A stretch of DNA of 23,650 nucleotides from DATGHS01 sp035307785 (GCA_035307785.1 DATGHS010000177.1:1-23650), one strand, 5' to 3'; numbered from the stretch's first letter, positions 1-8,254 are shown. Numbers and translations: made by a program. The notes: a model not told the origin generated them from the sequence alone.

Positions 1-209
1 GCCCCACGAATGCCCCGCTGACGGCCATTCTGGTGTCGCAACCGAGTTCCGGCACGCTCACGCTGAATGCCGATGGTTCGTTCACGTACACCCCCGATGC
101 CGGTTTCACCGGCACGGTGACGTTCACGTACTATGCGACCGACGGCACCAACGACAGCAACATCGCCACGGTGACGTTGGATATTGAATCGCACTTCGGC
201 GGCGGGTGA
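1..209 (+). CDS. C-terminal end of a large repeat-type surface/extracellular protein (partial)
   Basis: An open frame enters from the left edge (codons start at position 3) and stops with TGA at 207-209. The visible ~68 residues contain the pattern 'GTLTLNADGSFTYTPDAGF' followed by 'TGTVTFTYYATDGT' and 'SNIATVTLDIE'. This is the typical repeat of cadherin-like/Ig-like (Big or VCBS-type) domains that occur in tandem in very large secreted bacterial proteins. The protein ends eight residues after the last beta strand with a short glycine-rich tail, so no C-terminal anchor or sorting domain is visible. Function is likely adhesion or a cell-surface structural role; that is inference from the family. 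The start and the rest of the protein lie outside the window. Confidence 0.8.
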   Translation, partial: PTNAPLTAILVSQPSSGTLTLNADGSFTYTPDAGFTGTVTFTYYATDGTNDSNIATVTLDIESHFGGG

Positions 210-297
210 GATTTCCTTTTGGCCAATCGACCCGCCAAGGTGATTTGGAACCGAATGTACGGATATCTTCAATAACGGATCGCGCGTCGCAATTAAA

Positions 298-326
298 TTG
301 CCAGCGCCGCGCGTCCGTAGTTAAAT
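298..326 (+). promoter_or_regulatory. Possible sigma70-type promoter for metH
   Basis: TTGCCA (298-303) and TTAAAT (321-326) are separated by exactly 17 bp. They match the -35 and -10 consensus at 5/6 and 4/6 positions. The predicted transcript would begin near 333 and carry a leader of about 140 nt before the metH start. The element TTAAATT occurs twice, at 293-299 and 321-327, both in a locally AT-rich patch of an otherwise GC-rich sequence. This is by-eye matching only. Confidence 0.35.
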
Positions 327-406
327 TCCTCCTGAACCCCGCCGCCGTGTCTGGAATCCATATCAGTATTGTGCTATTTTCTGCTAAATCGCCGCCATGA
401 CTGCTG

Positions 407-449
407 ATTTCGGTAGGCCGAATAGGGCGTACGGGGCCTATACTGAAAT
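407..449 (+). promoter_or_regulatory. Stem-loop in the metH leader
   Basis: Positions 407-419 can pair with 435-449: thirteen base pairs, including one G-U, with a two-base bulge at 441-442 and a 15-base loop at 420-434. The stem ends seven bases before the purine-rich AGAAGAGG that probably acts as ribosome binding site. No T-run follows, so it is not a normal intrinsic terminator. No cobalamin-riboswitch box or SAM-riboswitch architecture could be recognised. A role in controlling metH translation is a guess. Confidence 0.35.
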
Positions 450-472
450 TAAGAAGAAGAGGCCTCCGGTTC

Positions 473-3400
473 ATGCCCAACGACTTTCTTTCTCTGCTGC
501 GCGAGCGCGTCGTCATCCTCGATGGGGCGATGGGGACGAGCATCCATCGCAAGGAGCCGACCAGTGCCGACTGGGGCGGCGAGAAGAACCTCAACCTGAG
601 CGATGTCATCAGCCTCACGCGGCCGGAGTGGATTCTCGATATTCACCGCTCCTTCCTGGCCGTCGGCTGCGATGCGGTGGAAACGAACACGTTTAACGGC
701 AGCCGGCACGTGCTCGCGGAATACGGCCTGGCCGACAAAACGCTGGAATTGAATCGGCTTGGGGCGCAACTGGCCCGGCAAGCGGTAGACGAGTTTAGCA
801 CACCAGACTGGCCGCGCTTCGTCATTGGCTCCATCGGCCCCGGCACCAAGCAACCGTCGCTGAATGAACCCAGCATCGCCATTTCTTTCGACGAGCTTTA
901 CGACTGCTACCGGCCGCAAATGCGCGGCCTGATCGAAGGCGGCTCCGACGTTATCCTGGTCGAAACCTGCTTTGACATTCTTCAGGCCAAGTGCGCGCTG
1001 ATCTGCGCGCTCGACACCATGCGCGAAATAGGCGTGAAGCTACCGCTCATGGTGCAGGTCACGATTCTGGAACAAGGCACAATGCTCACCGGCAGCGACA
1101 TCGCGGCCGCGCTCACCACACTCGAAGCATTCCCGGAAGTCGATGTCATCGGCATGAACTGTGCGCTGGGCCCGGCCGACATGCTGAGCCATATTCGGCA
1201 CCTGAGCCAGTATTGCCGGCGCTTCATCAGTTGCTTGCCGAACGCGGGCTTGCCGGAGAACATCAACGGCAAAACGGTGTTCCCGCTGTCGCCGGCGGGC
1301 CTCACCGAATGGCTCGAACGCTTTGTGCGCGAATACGGCGTCAACATCGTCGGCGGTTGTTGCGGCACCACGCCGGAGCATCTGGCCACCGTGGTGCAGG
1401 CGCTGCGCGGTGCGAAGCCTGCTACGCGACAACCGGTGTTTGAGCCGGCCGTGTCGAGCTTGCATGCGTCGATGAGCCTTTTGCAGGAGCCGCGGCCGCT
1501 GTTGGTCGGCGAGCGCACCAACACCAACGGCAGCCGGAAGTTCAAGCAGTTGCTCGAAAAGGAAGACTGGCACGGCCTGGTCGAGATGGGCCGCGAACAG
1601 GAGCGCGAAGGCGTGCATGTTCTGGATGTATGTACCGCCTACGTGGGCCGCGACGAAGTGCGCGACATGACCGAAGTCGTGCGCCGCTACAACGAAGTCA
1701 TCCGCGTGCCGCTGATGATCGACTCGACGGAATGGCAGGTGCTCGAAGCGAGCCTGAAGCGCATTTCCGGCAAGGCAATCATCAACTCGATCAACCTGGA
1801 AGAAGGCCGCAGCAAGATCGACCGCGTGGTGCCGCTGGCCCGGCGCTATGGGGCCGCCCTCGTGGCGCTTTCGATTGACGAGCAAGGCCAGGCGACGACG
1901 GCTGACTGGAAATTCCAGGTGGCGAAGCGGATTTACGATATCGTTACGCAGGAATACGGCATCCCGCCGACAGATTTGCTGTTCGATCCGCTCGTCTTTC
2001 CGGTGACGACCGGCCAGGAAGACCTGCGCAACAGCGCGCTGGAGACGCTGAACGCCATCAAGCGCATCAAGCAGGAATTGCCCGGCGCGCTTACGCACGT
2101 GGGCCTGAGCAATGTCAGCTTCGGCCTCGATCCGTATCCGCGGCAAGTGATCAACAGCGTTTTCCTGCACCATGCGCTCGAGCACGGCCTCGATTCTGCC
2201 ATTCTCCACGCCGCCAAAATCATCCCGCTTACGCAAATCGACGATGCGGGACGGGAGATTGCCGAACGGCTGATCTTCAACGACCGCTCGAAGGGCGATC
2301 CGCTGCAACAGATCATCGAGCATTACAAGTCGAAGAAGGGTGAGTCGTCGAAGAAGACTAGTCATAGCCTCGGCGACACGGTGGAAGAGCGCCTCAAGCA
2401 GGCGATCATTCAGGGCCGCCGCGAAACGCTGATTGCCGATCTCGACAAGGCCCGCGAAACTTACGCGCCGCTCGAAATCATCAACACGATCCTGCTCGAC
2501 GGCATGAAAGTCGTCGGCGACCTGTTCGGCAGCGGGCAGATGCAGTTACCGTTCGTGCTTCAGTCGGCCGAGGTGATGAAAGCGGCCGTCGCGCACCTCG
2601 AACAATTCATGGAGAAGGTGGAAGGCACCGAGAAAGGCAAGATCGTGCTGGCCACAGTGAAGGGCGACGTGCACGACATCGGCAAAAACCTGGTCGATAT
2701 CATCCTCACCAACAATGGCTACAAAGTCTTCAATCTCGGCATCAAGCAGCCGATTGAGAATATTCTGCACGCTGCTGAAAATCATCAGGTGAATGCCATC
2801 GGCCTGAGCGGCCTGTTGGTCAAGTCGACGGTCGTGATGCGCGAAGATCTGCACACGCTGAACGAACGCGGCGTGACGATCCCCGTGATTTGTGGTGGGG
2901 CAGCCCTCAATCGCCGTTACGTGGAGCAGGATTTGGCGAGCCTCTACCGCGGCCGGGTATTCTACGGCGAAGACGCGTTCACCGGCCTGCGGATCATGGA
3001 TGAGCTATGCTCCGGCGCCGAGGTCACGGCCGACGATGCCGTGGTGCTGCCGTCAAAGCCGGAGCCCGAGCGCCAACCGGCGACATGTTGCACGGTGCAT
3101 GCTCCACGACCCAGAAGGCCCTCCGAGCTGAGGCCGGCGCCGAATATTCCCCAGCCGCCGTTTTGGGGCAGCCGCGTGGTCGGCGGCATCAGCATGGAAG
3201 AAGTCTTCCATTACCTGAATGAGCGCACGCTCTTCAGCACCCAATGGCAATTCGTCAAGAGCGGGGTTGACCCGAAGGACTACGAGCGGCAGATGCAGGA
3301 GGTAGCCGAGCCGGCCTTGCGCCGGCTGCAGCGCTGGTGCCTCGACGAGAAAGTCTTGCGGCCGGCCGTCGTTTACGGTTTCTTCCCGTGTGTGTCGGAA

Positions 3401-3940
3401 GCCGATGATCTGATTATCCTGGAAGGCGACCGGCAAAGCGAACGGCTGCGCTTCACCTTTCCGCGCCAGGAAGATGCCGAGGGGCTGTGCCTGAGCGATT
3501 ACTTGGTGCCGAAATCGAGCGGCCAGACCGATGTGGTGGCGTTCATGGCCGTGACCATGGGCGCGGAAATCAGTCGGCGCACTAAGGAGCTTTACGAGAA
3601 GGGCCAATATCAGGATTACCTGTTCCTGCACGGCCTTGGCGTGGAATCGGCCGAAGCGCTCGCGGAGTATTTCCACAAGCGGTTACGCGAAATCTGGGGC
3701 ATTGCGACCGAGGATTCGCCCGATATTCGCAAGCTGTTCAAGAAGCATTACCGCGGTTGCCGCTATTCTTTTGGCTATCCGGCTTGCCCTTCGCTCGAAG
3801 ATCAGGCAAAGTTGTTTACGCTACTGCAACCGGAGCGGATCGGCCTGGCGTTGACCGAGAGCTTCCAACTGGAGCCGGAGCAATCGACCACGGCACTCGT
3901 GGTGCATCATCCGCAGGCGAAATATTTCAATGTGGTTTAA
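473..3940 (+). CDS. metH: Methionine synthase, cobalamin-dependent (EC 2.1.1.13)
   Basis: Transfers a methyl group from 5-methyltetrahydrofolate to homocysteine through protein-bound cobalamin, making methionine in the cytoplasm. The 1155 residues hold all four MetH modules. The homocysteine domain (about 8-310) has the zinc ligands Cys230 ('NCALGP') and Cys296-Cys297 ('GGCCGTTPEH'). The pterin-binding domain starts at 'GERTNTNGS' near 346. The cap and B12-binding domains (about 640-840) have the cobalt ligand His734 in 'DVHDIGKN'. The AdoMet reactivation domain (about 880-1150) has 'RYSFGYPACP'. It is somewhat shorter than the E. coli enzyme (1227 aa). A variable proline/arginine-rich linker with a Cys-Cys pair separates the B12 and reactivation domains. 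The ATG at 473 is preceded by AGAAGAGG about 10 bases upstream and gives the full N-terminus. The gene appears to stand alone. Confidence 0.97.
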   Translation: MPNDFLSLLRERVVILDGAMGTSIHRKEPTSADWGGEKNLNLSDVISLTRPEWILDIHRSFLAVGCDAVETNTFNGSRHVLAEYGLADKTLELNRLGAQLARQAVDEFSTPDWPRFVIGSIGPGTKQPSLNEPSIAISFDELYDCYRPQMRGLIEGGSDVILVETCFDILQAKCALICALDTMREIGVKLPLMVQVTILEQGTMLTGSDIAAALTTLEAFPEVDVIGMNCALGPADMLSHIRHLSQYCRRFISCLPNAGLPENINGKTVFPLSPAGLTEWLERFVREYGVNIVGGCCGTTPEHLATVVQALRGAKPATRQPVFEPAVSSLHASMSLLQEPRPLLVGERTNTNGSRKFKQLLEKEDWHGLVEMGREQEREGVHVLDVCTAYVGRDEVRDMTEVVRRYNEVIRVPLMIDSTEWQVLEASLKRISGKAIINSINLEEGRSKIDRVVPLARRYGAALVALSIDEQGQATTADWKFQVAKRIYDIVTQEYGIPPTDLLFDPLVFPVTTGQEDLRNSALETLNAIKRIKQELPGALTHVGLSNVSFGLDPYPRQVINSVFLHHALEHGLDSAILHAAKIIPLTQIDDAGREIAERLIFNDRSKGDPLQQIIEHYKSKKGESSKKTSHSLGDTVEERLKQAIIQGRRETLIADLDKARETYAPLEIINTILLDGMKVVGDLFGSGQMQLPFVLQSAEVMKAAVAHLEQFMEKVEGTEKGKIVLATVKGDVHDIGKNLVDIILTNNGYKVFNLGIKQPIENILHAAENHQVNAIGLSGLLVKSTVVMREDLHTLNERGVTIPVICGGAALNRRYVEQDLASLYRGRVFYGEDAFTGLRIMDELCSGAEVTADDAVVLPSKPEPERQPATCCTVHAPRPRRPSELRPAPNIPQPPFWGSRVVGGISMEEVFHYLNERTLFSTQWQFVKSGVDPKDYERQMQEVAEPALRRLQRWCLDEKVLRPAVVYGFFPCVSEADDLIILEGDRQSERLRFTFPRQEDAEGLCLSDYLVPKSSGQTDVVAFMAVTMGAEISRRTKELYEKGQYQDYLFLHGLGVESAEALAEYFHKRLREIWGIATEDSPDIRKLFKKHYRGCRYSFGYPACPSLEDQAKLFTLLQPERIGLALTESFQLEPEQSTTALVVHHPQAKYFNVV

Positions 3941-3943
3941 CAT

Positions 3944-4048
3944 CTCCCTCGCCTCTTGGGGAGAGGTTGGCGTGAGGGGTAAGCGGCGGCGACCAATCAG
4001 TCCGCAACCCCTCACCTCCGACCCCTCTCCCGCAAGGGGCGAGGGGAG
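3944..4048. repeat. Imperfect palindromic intergenic repeat (REP/BIME-like)
   Basis: Two arms, 3944-3980 and 4007-4048, are near-perfect reverse complements with a few small gaps, so the transcript could form one long hairpin. Both arms are built of CCCCTC/CTCTCCC-type blocks, each with its own smaller internal hairpin. It fills almost the whole gap between metH and the ABC ATPase gene. The right end (AGGGGAG, 4042-4048) also appears to serve as ribosome binding site for the next gene. GC-rich elements with CCCTCTCCC blocks are common as dispersed intergenic repeats in many bacteria; whether this one is repeated elsewhere in the genome cannot be seen here. Confidence 0.75.
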
Positions 4049-4056
4049 AAATCTTC

Positions 4057-4917
4057 TTGAACATGGACACTGAAGCCGTCATTCAGATCAAGAACCTCGT
4101 CATTCGCTACGGCGCTTATACGGCAGTGCATGGACTCAACCTCGACATTTTTCGCGGCGAACTCTTCGGCCTGCTCGGACCCAACGGGGCCGGCAAGAGT
4201 TCTACCATCAAAGTGCTGATCGGCCAGCGCCAGCCGTCTGAAGGGACGGTCACCATATTCGACCACGATGTCGTATCGGGCTGGTCGAGCATCAAGCCGG
4301 AATTCGGGTACGTGCCCGACCGGGTCAACCATTTCGACGACTTCACGGGGCGGCGGAACCTGCAAATCTTCGCCGGCTTGTACAACGTGCCGGCCGAGCG
4401 CATTGACGAATGCCTGCACATGGTGGAACTCGATGAAGCGGCCGATCAAAAGGTCGGCGGCTACTCGCTCGGCATGCGGAAGAAGCTGTTGATTGCCCGG
4501 GCCCTCCTCCATCGGCCGCGGCTGCTGTATCTTGACGAACCCACGGCCAACCTCGACATCCATTCGGCAGCGCTGGTCCATCGCATTTTGCTCGGGTTGC
4601 TCACCACCGGCTGCACGATTGTCATGACCACGCACAACATGCTCGAAGTGCAGGAGATCTGCACCCGGGTGGCCATTCTCTGCAAGGGGAACCTGGTCGC
4701 CTTGGGCTCACCCTTTCTGCTGCGGCGCGAGCATCACGAGCGCAAGGCCGACGTGATTCTGGCGGACGAGACGAAGCTCGTCTTCGATATGGATAACGTG
4801 GAAGACCTGGCCCGGCTGGCGGAGCATGTCGCGGCCGGCAGGATCGCCAGTCTGCAGACCCGCGAGTTCGATTTTCATGCCGCGTTCCTGAAGTTGACGG
4901 GCTCGGAGTTTGATTGA
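4057..4917 (+). CDS. ABC transporter ATP-binding protein (ABC-2 type exporter)
   Basis: ATPase subunit that would power the membrane permease at 5551-6801. Using the TTG start, Walker A is at residues 41-48 (GPNGAGKS), the signature region reads 'YSLGMRKK' in place of LSGG, as usual for ABC-2 exporters, Walker B is 'LLYLDEP' (Asp160, Glu161) and the H-loop is His193 ('TTHN'). A poorly conserved C-terminal tail follows, as in CcmA/NatA-like ATPases. Start choice: AGGGGAG at 4042-4048 lies 8 bases before TTG 4057 but 14 bases before the in-frame ATG 4063, which favours TTG; ATG remains possible and changes the protein by two residues. Its partner permease lies 634 bp downstream because a small two-gene cassette intervenes. 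The substrate is unknown. Confidence 0.93.
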   Translation: MNMDTEAVIQIKNLVIRYGAYTAVHGLNLDIFRGELFGLLGPNGAGKSSTIKVLIGQRQPSEGTVTIFDHDVVSGWSSIKPEFGYVPDRVNHFDDFTGRRNLQIFAGLYNVPAERIDECLHMVELDEAADQKVGGYSLGMRKKLLIARALLHRPRLLYLDEPTANLDIHSAALVHRILLGLLTTGCTIVMTTHNMLEVQEICTRVAILCKGNLVALGSPFLLRREHHERKADVILADETKLVFDMDNVEDLARLAEHVAAGRIASLQTREFDFHAAFLKLTGSEFD

Positions 4918-5008
4918 CGAACGGCACTCCATTTGACTTTCATGAAGTGTCGTGCACAAGTAGAATAACACAGGTTTCCCCTCAATCTGAAACCAAGGTG
5001 CTTCGGTT

Positions 5009-5251
5009 ATGTCACAGATAACGCTGGATTCGAGCTTAGCGGCGAAGCGTCAATCATTGCGAGAGGTGGTGGAATTCTGCGATCCGTCCGGCCATGTTCT
5101 GGGTTGTTTCGTTCCCGCAACGGATCTGGCATGCTGGGAACCGGCCGGCCCCGAGGCGACCGAGGAAGAGCTTCAACGGCGTGAGCAATCCAATGAGTGG
5201 TACACTACGGAACAAGTCTTGGAGCATCTAAAGAATTTGGAGAAAGCCTGA
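5009..5251 (+). CDS. Small antitoxin-like protein, first gene of a putative toxin-antitoxin pair
   Basis: An 80-residue acidic protein. Its N-terminal half ('VVEFCDPSGHVLGCFVP') resembles the short beta-rich start seen in many planctomycete antitoxin-like proteins. Its C-terminal half is charged and helical ('EEELQRREQ' to 'VLEHLKNLEKA'), fitting a segment that would wrap around a toxin. No DNA-binding motif is obvious. AAGG at 4995-4998 precedes the ATG by 10 bases. Its stop codon overlaps the start of the next gene (TGATG), the usual arrangement for antitoxin-toxin coupling. Upstream, TTGACT (4933) and TAGAAT (4961) are promoter-like but 22 bp apart, so a separate promoter is not secure. 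The antitoxin role is inferred mostly from gene order and size. Confidence 0.6.
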   Translation: MSQITLDSSLAAKRQSLREVVEFCDPSGHVLGCFVPATDLACWEPAGPEATEEELQRREQSNEWYTTEQVLEHLKNLEKA

Positions 5252-5520
5252 TGTTCCGTGTGCGCTGGGAGCGCCGAGCCCTCGATGAATTGACCAGCAT
5301 CTGGACGGCGGCGAATTCTGCCGGCCGCGCGGCAGTTACGGGAGCAGTGACGGTGCTGGAACAGCGACTGCGCCGCAATGCCGCCAACGAAGGCGAGTCG
5401 CGACCCGGCCGAAGGCGAATAACCTTTGTGCCGCCCCGAGCTGTGACGTTTCGTGTTGAGCAGGATGGCCAGACCGCTTCCGTGTTGCAAGTTCGGCCTA
5501 TGCGCCGGCTTGGCCCATGA
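5251..5520 (+). CDS. ParE/RelE-like small toxin candidate
   Basis: An 89-residue basic protein. The opening 'RVRWERRALDELTSIW' matches the start of RelE/ParE-superfamily toxins (beta strand, then a helix with 'A..EL..IW'). The end 'FRVEQDGQTASVLQVRPM' matches their closing beta hairpin. Family members either cut mRNA on the ribosome (RelE) or poison gyrase (ParE); which applies here cannot be told. The ATG at 5251 overlaps the antitoxin-like stop and has GGAG at 5239-5242, eight bases upstream. A longer reading from GTG at 5197 is possible but would run deep into the preceding gene. The gene ends 30 bp before the ABC permease, so all four genes may be co-transcribed. Confidence 0.65.
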   Translation: MFRVRWERRALDELTSIWTAANSAGRAAVTGAVTVLEQRLRRNAANEGESRPGRRRITFVPPRAVTFRVEQDGQTASVLQVRPMRRLGP

Positions 5521-5550
5521 ATTTCTTGCAATCCCCTGGGCCTCTCGCTC

Positions 5551-6801
5551 ATGCGCTGGCATATCCTGCGAACCCTGATTTATAAAGAAGCCTTGCGGCA
5601 TGCGTCCAATCGCGGTGGCATTGCTCTGGTGGCGCTGCTCTTGGGCCTGGCGCTGCTCGTGGCGGTATTCGACGATAGCTCGGCGCTGCTTTCCGGCAGC
5701 GGGCTCATCAAGGGCGTGCACCACTGCTACATCGATTACTGGCAGGAGGATCCGTGGATCGATTATTTGAAGCAGCACGTTCCCGACGAACTCAAGTCGC
5801 AGATTCACTTTCAATATGTGCCAAGTACTTATGCGGGGATTGGCGATCGAACGATCCGCTACCCGCTCTCCGTCGCCGCCATCCAGATTCGCAACGGGCC
5901 CGATGCCAATGGGAAACCGAAGGTCTGGAGCTGGTACCCCGGTGATGACCGCACCGTGATCGCTCCGTACGAGAACTGGTTCTGGCGCACGACGCGCGAA
6001 TATTTTCGCTCCCGCGTTCAGCAAGTGTTGGCAGCCGTGCCGCCGGAGCAGCGCACGCAGCTGCATTTGCCGGCGGACGAAGCCGACGATAGCTGGGTCT
6101 GGCGCGAATCGCACCAGCAGTTCCTCGAGCAAGTGGCGGCAGTGAAGTCGAAATTGCCACCGGACCTGGCCAAGGACATCGACATTCCGGAACTTACGTT
6201 CGAGCGCTCGCCTTTGGAATCCAAGCCCGTCGGCACACGCACGACCATTGCTTCGGTCTTGATGCTCTTCGCGCTGTTCTTCTTTTGCGTGTATCTCCTT
6301 CCTTCGATGACCTGTGATGAGCGTGAGCACGGCGTGCTGTTGGCCCAGGCGCTCTCGCCGGCCTCGCCGTTTGAGATTGTCGCTGCCAAGCTCATTTTTT
6401 ACCCGGGCATTGCGATTGCGTTTGCGGCGTTGCTCGGCGGAATCACTACGCCCGGCTTGCTAGCCCACTGGTTTTTCTGGGTCACGCTGGTGATCCTGGC
6501 ATTCGGCTCCCTCGGCATCGGCATGACGATTGCCTGCGTGGCCAAGACGCAGCGCTCGGCCAGCATGATCGCGCTCTGTTATATGCTGGTGATCACGATG
6601 CTCGTGCTCATCTTTCAGCAGAACCAGGTTCCCGTGCTACCGCATCTGTTCCTCGAATTCCACGGTCCGCGGTTACTGTACGCCGCCGTGACCGATAGCA
6701 TTGAGCACACGGAATACATCGAGCTGGTCATGGCCGCGCTGCTGGCGGTGGTCTGGAACATGATTGCGACGATCGCCTTTCGTCGCTTTGGCTGGCAATA
6801 G
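5551..6801 (+). CDS. ABC-2 type transporter permease
   Basis: Membrane subunit expected to work with the ATPase at 4057-4917. It has 416 residues, with one hydrophobic helix at about 23-40 and a cluster of five more at about 232-253, 282-300, 305-330, 337-356 and 391-411. Between the first and second helix lies a soluble region of about 190 residues, probably outside the cytoplasm. After the second helix comes 'DEREHGVLLAQALSPASPFEIVAAK', close to the conserved ABC-2 permease motif in which an E-R-E-x-G sequence precedes 'LSP.S..EI...K'. No clear Shine-Dalgarno sequence precedes the ATG; the spacing of 30 bp from the toxin-like gene suggests read-through. The substrate is unknown. Confidence 0.88.
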   Translation: MRWHILRTLIYKEALRHASNRGGIALVALLLGLALLVAVFDDSSALLSGSGLIKGVHHCYIDYWQEDPWIDYLKQHVPDELKSQIHFQYVPSTYAGIGDRTIRYPLSVAAIQIRNGPDANGKPKVWSWYPGDDRTVIAPYENWFWRTTREYFRSRVQQVLAAVPPEQRTQLHLPADEADDSWVWRESHQQFLEQVAAVKSKLPPDLAKDIDIPELTFERSPLESKPVGTRTTIASVLMLFALFFFCVYLLPSMTCDEREHGVLLAQALSPASPFEIVAAKLIFYPGIAIAFAALLGGITTPGLLAHWFFWVTLVILAFGSLGIGMTIACVAKTQRSASMIALCYMLVITMLVLIFQQNQVPVLPHLFLEFHGPRLLYAAVTDSIEHTEYIELVMAALLAVVWNMIATIAFRRFGWQ

Positions 6802-6913
6802 TCAGGCTCTCAGACAAAAAATCCTTCGAAAAAAACGGTCTCTCCGCTAGCGAATCGCGTTGCGAACAATTACAATCGGTCTTCGCACATATCGGTTGCG
6901 GAATGGAAGGGCA

Positions 6914-8104
6914 ATGAGCGCGCAAGAGATTACGATTCGCCAAGTAATGACCGGGAATGCGGTTGTAGTGACGCCGAACACGTCGGTGCAAGACGTGTTG
7001 CGCTTGATGAGCGCGCGGCGGATTGGGGCGGTGCTGGTCGGCGACCAGGGAAGTATTCAGGGTATCTTCACCGAGCGCGATTTCCTGCGCCGCGCCACCG
7101 AATCGGCGCCGGGCTGGCGGCAGCGGGCTGTGGCCGAGTGGATGACGCGCAATCCGCATACCATCGCGGCTGACGCCGGCTGGGAAGAGGCGATGGTAAT
7201 GATGGAGCGCGAGCATGTTCGCCATTTGCCGGTGATCGAGGAAAGCCGGATCGTGGGCATTCTGTCGGCCCGCAATCTCATCGCAATGCGCAACGAGCAT
7301 CTCAACCAGGTGGTGGAAGACCGCACCCGCGAACTTCAGCGGTTGTACGACGAAGTGTCCGCCCACGGCCGTGAAATGCAACAAAATATGGAGATCGCCG
7401 GCCGGCTCCAGTCGCGACTGCTCTCACCGGGGGCCCCACCCGGCTGGCCGGAATTGCATTGGGGCATTCATTATGAAATGCTTGACCCGCTCGGCGGCGA
7501 CTACTACGACTTTGCCCTGCCCGACGACAACCACCTGGGAATCCTCATTGCAGACGCTTCCGGGCACAGCATCCCGGCGGCGATGGTGGCCATCATGGCC
7601 CGCTTCGCCTTCGCCGCGGTTGCCAAAAGCACCGTTAAGCCTGCCGAGGTTCTCTCGGTCATGAACCGCCGCTTGCAGGGGCTTACCGATGAGCGGTTCG
7701 TGACAGCGTTCTTCGGCGTGCTGGATCGCAAGAATCGCGACTTCCGCTATGCCAACGCCGGCCACCCGCCGCCGTTGCGCTACCAGCCGGCCCGGGAAAC
7801 CATCGAGCCCTTGGCGGTCAATGGCATGATGCTCGGCATCCTGCCCGATACGCGTTACGAGGAGCGCAGCATTCGTCTGGAACCGGGCGACCGGCTGTGC
7901 CTGTACACCGACGGTGTAATCGAATGCCGTAACTCCGGGGATGAGAACTTCGGTCCGGAGCGGCTGGAAGCCTTCTTGCGCCAAGCTGGCGCAATGCCCG
8001 CGGCGGTGATGGCCCAGCGGCTGGTCGAACAACTGACAGACTTCCGTGCGGACCGCGCGGCTCTTGACGATACTACCGTCCTGATTGCGGAGCTGACGGA
8101 ATAG
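6914..8104 (+). CDS. CBS-domain PP2C (SpoIIE/RsbU-type) serine phosphatase
   Basis: A 396-residue cytoplasmic signalling protein. Two CBS domains (about 8-62 and 72-128) probably bind an adenine nucleotide or similar ligand. A coiled linker (about 130-165) leads to a PP2C-type phosphatase domain (about 180-395). Metal-binding motifs are present: 'GGDYYD' (194-199), 'DASGHS' starting at Asp214, 'TDGVIE' with Asp333, and Asp385-Asp386 in 'DDTTV'. Such phosphatases usually dephosphorylate an anti-anti-sigma factor (RsbU/SpoIIE paradigm), but no anti-sigma partner is visible nearby. The ATG at 6914 follows GGAAGG at 6905-6910 with short spacing and gives a normal CBS start; an in-frame TTG at 6860 would add 18 residues of no recognisable character. 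A direct functional link with the ECF/kinase pair downstream is possible but unproven. Confidence 0.9.
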   Translation: MSAQEITIRQVMTGNAVVVTPNTSVQDVLRLMSARRIGAVLVGDQGSIQGIFTERDFLRRATESAPGWRQRAVAEWMTRNPHTIAADAGWEEAMVMMEREHVRHLPVIEESRIVGILSARNLIAMRNEHLNQVVEDRTRELQRLYDEVSAHGREMQQNMEIAGRLQSRLLSPGAPPGWPELHWGIHYEMLDPLGGDYYDFALPDDNHLGILIADASGHSIPAAMVAIMARFAFAAVAKSTVKPAEVLSVMNRRLQGLTDERFVTAFFGVLDRKNRDFRYANAGHPPPLRYQPARETIEPLAVNGMMLGILPDTRYEERSIRLEPGDRLCLYTDGVIECRNSGDENFGPERLEAFLRQAGAMPAAVMAQRLVEQLTDFRADRAALDDTTVLIAELTE

Positions 8105-8156
8105 CGATTGACGCGCTCGCCCATTTCGCCCGATTCTCCCTTGCGGGTTGCCGGTT

Positions 8157-8203
8157 TGGAGCGTAATTTGATAGCAATCTCGCTTATCTGAAAATGGAGC
8201 GTA
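8157..8203 (+). repeat. Pair of 9-bp direct repeats upstream of the ECF sigma gene
   Basis: TGGAGCGTA occurs at 8157-8165 and again at 8195-8203, 38 bp apart, in the 150-bp gap before the sigma factor gene. They could be binding sites for a regulator or for the sigma factor itself, but could also be chance. No convincing -35/-10 pair with normal spacing was seen in this gap. Confidence 0.3.
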
Positions 8204-8254
8204 GGTACCGCCTTCTTTCCGACGAAATAGGTCTTCATGAAGTAGACTTGCCTG

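Noticed and set aside
206..696. Two short plus-strand frames (206-400 and 397-696) around the metH leader
   Set aside because: Neither has a ribosome binding site or protein-like composition, and the second overlaps the conserved start of metH in another frame.
1040..2365. 441-codon open frame on the minus strand inside metH
   Set aside because: It lies antisense to well-conserved methionine synthase domains, has low-complexity His/Arg/Ala-rich content and no ribosome binding site; long antisense frames are expected at this GC content.
5173..6330. 385-codon minus-strand frame opposite the toxin-like gene and the ABC permease
   Set aside because: The plus strand shows coherent toxin-like and ABC-2 permease proteins; the minus frame has no recognisable domain and covers parts of three plus genes.
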